A DNA stretch of 64,000 nt from Pelargonium cotyledonis. Taxonomy: Eukaryota > Streptophyta > Magnoliopsida > Geraniales > Geraniaceae. The notes beneath the pieces are model-generated. The model was given only the letters and a program-made list of their open reading frames with translations. It was not told the origin of the DNA and ran no database searches. The translations under genes and the position numbers were made by a program. The DNA is taken from the NCBI GenBank assembly GCA_036897625.1, contig JAYMTA010000008.1:79607-143606 (forward strand), written 5' to 3'. Positions 57,760 through 64,000 of this stretch are shown here, in pieces. Each line of letters begins with the position of its first letter. Position 1 is the stretch's first letter.

Positions 57760-60700
57760 CCCCCTCTTACTAGATCCAGATAACGGCAGATTAATGGAAA
57801 GAGAAAGGAGGTGCTGCCTTAGGTATGACTAGGAGAAAGGTCTAAACTAGTATTATAAAGGGGTTTTGTGTTGAATTATTTAACGAAGCAAAATATTTAT
57901 AGAGAATTGGATCTAGCACTCCTTGGCTGAGAGTAGCAATCACAGTCAAAATCTTAGCGGCATTGCTAGACGAGGTATCGCTCTTTATAATAGGTACAGA
58001 TTTCAACAATTAAAAAGCAGTCACAAGGAATTTTGAATTACACACTGATAAGGATTTTGCGGGTTTTTCAGGAAAAAAAGTCAGTTATGAGTTTCAGTTT
58101 TTAGGACTAATTCCAATGGTTAAAATCCTGCTTTTACTTGGCATACGCAAATATTTCTTGGTTTTATCATGCACTAATCAGAGAACATTACACGCCTCAC
58201 ATAGAGTCTAGTATAGAAACCCTTTGCGAGGTCTTCAAGGCCAGGTGTGTATACCTTAATTGTATTAGTCTTTTTTATTGAACTTTGTTGTCCGCAGTTA
58301 AAGTTTAAATCGAATAAAAGTTCTGGGGAAGGAAGCCGAATTCCTCCTATTTGTTAGTGATAGCCTCTTAGTAAGTAAGCGACTTTAACCGTTAGAATAT
58401 GGGCGTCAAGGAGTTCCCTGATATTTATGCACTTTTACTTTTTTTTACGTAAAGTATTTAGATTTAGCCAGTATCCTATGAGGAGCAACTCTCTCCTAGT
58501 GAATACAAATTCAAATAGTAGTAACTGTACTAATTCTTAGTTAAAAAAGGACACCCTAGGTATCCTCACAAATTAAGTCATTCTAAATAAATGGGGTATT
58601 CCAGAAGTTTGTTGGGGACTGTTGGATTTGAACCGGGGTCTCTCTAGTCTTTATAAAGATTTTTGATAGAGATCTAGTAGCTCTCCTTTTATAAAGTTAT
58701 CGAGATTGGAATAATTGGGGTCCGTACAAGAAACCAAAAGGCTTTTAAACCCTAAGCGTTTCACTATTAAAAAACTAAACTTGAAATACTGCTCTGCTAT
58801 ACATGCTTAAAACATCCATACAATAAGTTCTTTTATAATTACAGTTGAAGCCCGGAAAAGAGCATTATTCCTCCTAGTATCACACTATGATTATGAGAAG
58901 CTCTCTTTATCTAATCCAAACTTTCCCATATTATGACTTGTTAAATTGCATTTATCAATATAACTAACTTCTTATACCACCTAATATGCATTCTTTTCTC
59001 CTAGCTTGACTAAAGCATGTTAAACACCCTGGGGGAAGAGTAGAGCAAATGAGTAAGGGCGGGCTACCACAAAAACAATTTAGAGGGGACATATTAGAAA
59101 ATTAGAACCTATAGAACCCGTTAAATGGAATTAAGCAAATTTCTTAGCTTGGCTTCTCGCGCACTTATATATAGTTTCCAGTTGAACGATTGGGTATACT
59201 TTATTAGGTAGATCCGGCACCCCTGCTTTTGCTAAAGTAAGATTCTTTGTTTTCAGATGTGGAAGGTTCAAATCCCAGAGCTCCTTTCTCTACTCCAAGA
59301 ATGCCTTAAAATAAGACCTCCCCTTTATTAGTATAAGAAACCGGATTCTCTTTCTTTAATATATGGATTTCAAGCTAGCTTTATCTAGAGATCCTAGCAT
59401 TTAGAATAAATTCTAAAGGTACTTGTGTAATAGCTACTACTTACACTTCACAGAGTCTAATTTTAATAATGTGTATTAGTATTACTATTAGGGCCCCTTT
59501 ACTGGACTTTTTTTGGAGCGGTCACATGCGAACGGTTTTTCTTACCCATAAAATATCTTCATGTTCCTAAAAAATGAAAGGTACCTTAAGCTATAGGACT
59601 CCGGATACCAAAGTAAGTTAAAGGAGATCCTACTATTAGATTTAAGAAAACGTTTCCCTATTTGTAAATGTAGCCGTATTTTAAATATTTATTATATTAG
59701 ATATGGGTTCCCCTTTTTAAGGGATAGATTTATAGTATATAGTTTTCATAGATCCCTGTAATAAGAGTTTGACTGTAATTAAAAAATAATATAGGATAAC
59801 TTATAACTTTATTCCTATCAAGTCTAGGCGGTTTAGCTCCTTAAGTAATAAAAAAGCCTTTATTTAAACGAAAAAACTTCTAGGAATTGGTAAATAGTCA
59901 AACTCTTAAGTTCCTAATTCGAATTGTGTGCTCTTAGGGATTTCTGTATTTAAGGATTTCCTACCCATTTTGATTTACAGAGATTCCTTCTAAAACGTAG
60001 ATAGCTTTACTTGAGTGGGCATTTTATTTAAAGTATTTTAATAGGGTTCTAAAAGTAAGAGTACTAGATGACCAAGGGCTTCCGATTTACAAAGGCTAAG
60101 CTAAAATCCTAGGGAAATAACTACAAACGAGCCTCTATTTTAATTAAAAACCTTACAAATACTGAAGTCATACCAAAAAGCTTATTAAATCAGAAACATT
60201 ATAAGTAGAGAATAACTCTAAAAAGCGACAGTAAACTCAACCCCTTGCTAAACACAAAAACTAAGTAGTATACATCCATAGGTAAAAGGTCCCGACAAAA
60301 CAAAAACTTGACTCAAAAAGGTTGGGTACGCCGATCAGGTCCCCTCGGAAATGGTGTCATAATACGGATATAAATGTCTAAAGCCATTCTAAGATGTCTC
60401 AGATAAACGGTTCTATAAGATAAGCTAGACGGAAACAGGAATACGAAACAATTTTTTTAAACCTGCGATTAAAAGTACGGTAAAACTTCTGTGTCAATAT
60501 GCTGAAACTAACTGAGATTTTTGAATCTTGTCGTCAGGAAACCCTACTATAATATAAAGAAAGATACCTCTTGCTACAGCATATTAGACTATCGACCCGG
60601 TCAGTGAAAGAGCCTACTATACAAATAAGAATTGGTTAAGTTCTTACTTGCTTTGAAAAACGGAATTCCAAGAAACGTTGTATAAAAAAAGAAAGTTTGT

Positions 60701-61960
60701 AAAAGTTCTTATTAGTAGTAAAAAGGGGGGTATACAGCAGGCTTTAAAATAATACGCGCCCTTAAACCTTTCTAGTAGAATGTCTTAATTTGGTCAATAT
60801 AGGGTCCCTTATTAAATTCATTTTATATGATCGGCAGGATACCCCAAATATTCTATAATCATAATCTTCATTACTTGATCAAGTTAGTAACGGGACTCCT
60901 TTATTCAATTCCCCAAAACTCTTATGAGAACTCTTTTAAAGCCCAATTTCAGTATACTATTTCAGAGTAACTTTTATAAAGGAATTTTAGACTTTTTTAC
61001 TCATAAATCTTGTCAAAAACGAGTCAATCAAATTAGTAAGCTTTTGTGGAAGTTTTCAGAGTTTAGTGATTTTGCTTTAGTCTTGAAAGTGTTTTCTGGT
61101 AATCTTAATAATAGGAATTAGGAATTGCTTTAGTAAAAAAGTACAGCTAATTATCTCTCATTTTAGTTTAGAATTCCCAGTTCACAGGGGAGGATATAAC
61201 CTTCCATTTGTATATACTAGTTTTCGATAAAAACTTAATAACTTTAGATTAGAGTCTAGGAACGCTTAAAAAGAATCCCTTATGATTTTTTAATACTTAA
61301 GTTATAGGGCTTGAAACTAAGGCAATACTACAAACAAGTGTTTATGTTACTTTGGAATCTAATCTAATCTAGACTTAAAAGAAAGGGCTCTAATAGAAAA
61401 AGTAGCATTTTACAGTCCTTTTTAAACAAGACCTCTGTACATTGAAAATAGAAATCCTTAATTTTATGTATCGAAGTAGAAAGATATCTAGGATTTCCTA
61501 ATAAAAAAGAAAACATATTCCAACTAAACCTTGAAAATGTATGCTTGTTAAAGAACTTTACTTAGAGTATGATATATCGGGAAATTCCTTATATAGGAGT
61601 TCTAAATCTTAGTATTCAGGCAATCCCCATGAAATAGGCTTGATTCCTAATAGATAGAACTTTCTATTTAGAGAGCCCTTATTAAATAGGATGCTTTTAT
61701 AATAAATATTTGGTTGTTTAAACCTTTTTAAATAAGATACAGGCAACTGCAGCTGAGTACTGGATTTCCCGAGTCTAGAGTAACTAAGAACTTGACGTCT
61801 AGTATATATATCCTAGGATAATTTACACACACAATCTTGAAACCCCTTTTTGTAAACTAAGCAGTCGTTAAAGTAGTAAAGGTCTCCATTTCTATGAGTA
61901 GCGGGGATTCCTATTTTGAGGATCCTTGATATCACGTAGGTGTATAGAGAAAGTGTACTG
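57760..61960. other. gene-free spacer
   Basis: No gene or family repeat seen. T-loop-like words near 58633 (minus) and 59267 (plus) lack closing stems. Confidence 0.5.
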
Positions 61961-61964
61961 CAAA

Positions 61965-62029
61965 AGTATTTAGCAAATAATTTTAGAATATTCTTTCCAA
62001 ACACATTCCAATATTATTTGCTAAATACT
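61965..62029. repeat. perfect 17-bp inverted repeat
   Basis: AGTATTTAGCAAATAAT (61965-61981) is exactly complementary to ATTATTTGCTAAATACT (62013-62029). The 31-nt loop carries its own palindrome, AGAATATTCT. It is the longest perfect inverted repeat I found and can form a stable stem-loop or cruciform. No gene is adjacent. Confidence 0.95.
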
Positions 62030-62039
62030 GAGGTTTTTA

Positions 62040-63900
62040 CAAAAGTTTTTCTTCTAAAATACTTAATCAAGTTAAATCCGTATTCGTCTGGTGCTATAAA
62101 AATACTGAAATCATAATTTCGTTGTACACAGCTTCGGGGACCTTGTGGTAGATTCAAGAATACAATTGCGGATATGTCTCTAGTACTGAAATAAGAATCT
62201 TTTTCTGAATTTTAATAAAAGTTATGAAAACCAAATTTCAAGGATGAAATACGTAATTACAATACTCTAAACATAAGAATTTTACATTAACCAATTTTTT
62301 ATAAGTACTCTTTTTTATGGATTTTCCGTTTAGGGCTTGTTTTGACTTAGCCTCATAACTTGGATTTCTTTGAACTAACCGAAGAATTTCTTTTCTATAT
62401 AAGCCCGATGCCATCAAATCTTTAAAAGCCCCGTTTAGTAGCTAAGCCGAACCCTTCAAAATAAATGGAATTTCGAGTACTCCTGATATGAATTTTTAGG
62501 TTACCCCTGTTTCGTAAAGAAAATCCCCTTACTCTTCCTTTTTGATTAACAGGTTGCCTCTTTTTTAGGTAATGCGAAATCCTACTTACCTTCCAAGTAA
62601 TACTTCCAAAAAAAGCTCCTTCTACTCAAATGTCATAAATCCCAATATACACAATCATTTAACAGGTTCGACTTAGGAATAAGATTTAAATTACAGGTTT
62701 TAGACACAACCTTTATTCCCCTATTATTTAGTACTCTACCGCAAATTTGATTAAAAAGTAAAACCGAGGGATCCCACAAAAGGGAAGGGATTGGCTTGCT
62801 CGTAAAAAGGGCTTTCTTACCAACAAAACCTCTACAAAACTGGTAATGATCAGAAAACCTGGACTACTTTTTTCCCTTACTTAAATAGAAAGGCTTCATC
62901 TTAAACTAGATCAGTAAGCTAAAGCATACCTATACTTCTGTAGCTTTAGAGCTCTCTTAAACTTCACTATCTGGAATAGGAAACCTGAAAGAAAACAAGG
63001 GAACAGGCAACTCGCCCAGACGTCCAACTTTTTACAAGGGATCTGAACGTAACACAAGATTACTGCGTTTTGTACATCAAGCATTCTTTTTTTTCTCACT
63101 AATCCCAAAAGGAAAACAAAGCGTGCTGACTTCAAAATCCACTTTTTATAGGATAAATGTCAAATCTGGAATGCTTTGGAAAGTCTCCCTTGATTAGGAA
63201 CTGCTTTCTCTTGGAAGCTTATGCGTTTAGTTAATAAAGTCTTGGATTTTCCTTTAGATCAATTATGTATAACAACTTCGTTTGAACCTACAGACGCCTT
63301 ATAACTGGATCCACATTTACTAGATGGTAATTGATTTTTTAATCCTCCTTTCTTTTTATTGATAACCTGAAAACAAAAGAAGTTCTTAGCTATTTCTCGA
63401 CACTCTATTAAAGTGGTAGATTAGGGATAAGTCGTAATTTCTCAAAGTTCGGCAGGATACATACATATTAGAGACTCCTATCGAAGCGATTCTCTTTTCT
63501 TCTAAAAGCTGGCGGTTTCTGCTCTATTTATAGGAATTCTCATTATAAACAAACCTTATAAATTTCAAGATTCCCTTTGCTTTTTCAGGCTCTTTAAATA
63601 AATTGGGTATTCAATTACAACATAGGTGGAAAATCTTTTGACTCATAACTAAGGAAACTTTAAAGCCATACTACGAAAAACTTTTTTTTATCAAAGGGGA
63701 TTCTAGGGGAGCCCTCTCGCTTGAACAGAGCAATCCAAAAACTTCTAAATCTACTATACATTAACACCTAAAGTTCCCGGAAAGAAATGGGAATCGCTTA
63801 GACAAAGAAACCTTTTATTTAGCTGATTATAGTATGCTCTCTTTTTTTGGGTTGAGGACTTTTACCGTAGTCGAAATCTGAACAAACTAAAATGAGCATT
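62040..63900. other. gene-free spacer
   Basis: No gene or family repeat seen. Confidence 0.5.
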
Positions 63901-63907
63901 CTCCAAT

Positions 63908-63943
63908 AGAAGGAGGCAATTGCCAAATTGAGAGTCCTCCTTT
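63908..63943 (+). terminator. terminator-like hairpin with T-run
   Basis: AAGGAGG (63910-63916) pairs with CCTCCTT (63936-63942), and a T-run (TTTT, 63941-63944) begins at the end of the stem. The loop overlaps a second palindrome, GGCAATTGCC. The shape is that of an intrinsic terminator, but no transcript or gene upstream is evident. It may equally be an RNA-end or processing hairpin. Confidence 0.35.
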
Positions 63944-64000
63944 TCGGTTTAGGAAGCTTATAAGGTATCATGAAGAGTACATGAAGAGTAAAGGTAAAGC

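Noticed and set aside
59206-59286. Possible tRNA with T-loop TTCAAAT
   Set aside because: T stem pairs at two of five positions and the acceptor does not close.

Overview
The window is AT-rich DNA (about one third G+C by eye) with no recognisable protein gene in 64 kb. The longest open frame on either strand is 135 codons, and a random sequence of this composition would give about that length. There are no operons, no ribosome-binding-site/ORF pairs, no phage, plasmid or transposase signatures and no CRISPR array. That argues strongly against bacterial, archaeal or phage DNA. The best fit is a very intergenic-rich eukaryotic sequence: a swollen organelle genome, or unmethylated AT-rich nuclear spacer. 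CpG is only mildly low in the first 600 bases and microsatellites are scarce, which leans slightly towards an organelle. I cannot name the organism.

Layout. 1-7.0 kb, 9-14 kb, 16-20 kb, 40.4-43.7 kb, 44-48 kb and 57.8-63.9 kb are gene-free spacer holding a few hairpins. 7.0-8.9 kb holds one copy of a long diverged repeat, a GC-rich island and tRNA-like elements. 22.8-39.4 kb is a repeat-rich block: a degenerate array built from words such as AGCTACA and GAATACAAAT, and several copies of a dispersed family (R3) of about 60-180 bp. 47.9-57.3 kb is a second repeat-rich block carrying R3 copies, the array words in inverted orientation, and the partners of repeats seen at 7 kb (R1) and at 20 and 43 kb (R2). 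tRNA-like cloverleaf scaffolds with conserved D- and T-loop words but partly unpaired stems are scattered at 6.6, 7.5, 8.5, 8.8, 14.1, 15.9, 40.1, 40.3, 43.8 and 50.6 kb.

The most interesting candidates are (1) the R3 family, whose 5' hairpin keeps its pairing while its sequence changes between copies, as a structured RNA element would; (2) the defective-stem tRNA-like elements, which could be relics, tRNA-derived mobile-element heads, or genes that need RNA editing; and (3) the decayed two-orientation word array. All are read by eye. No alignment, fold or database search was run.
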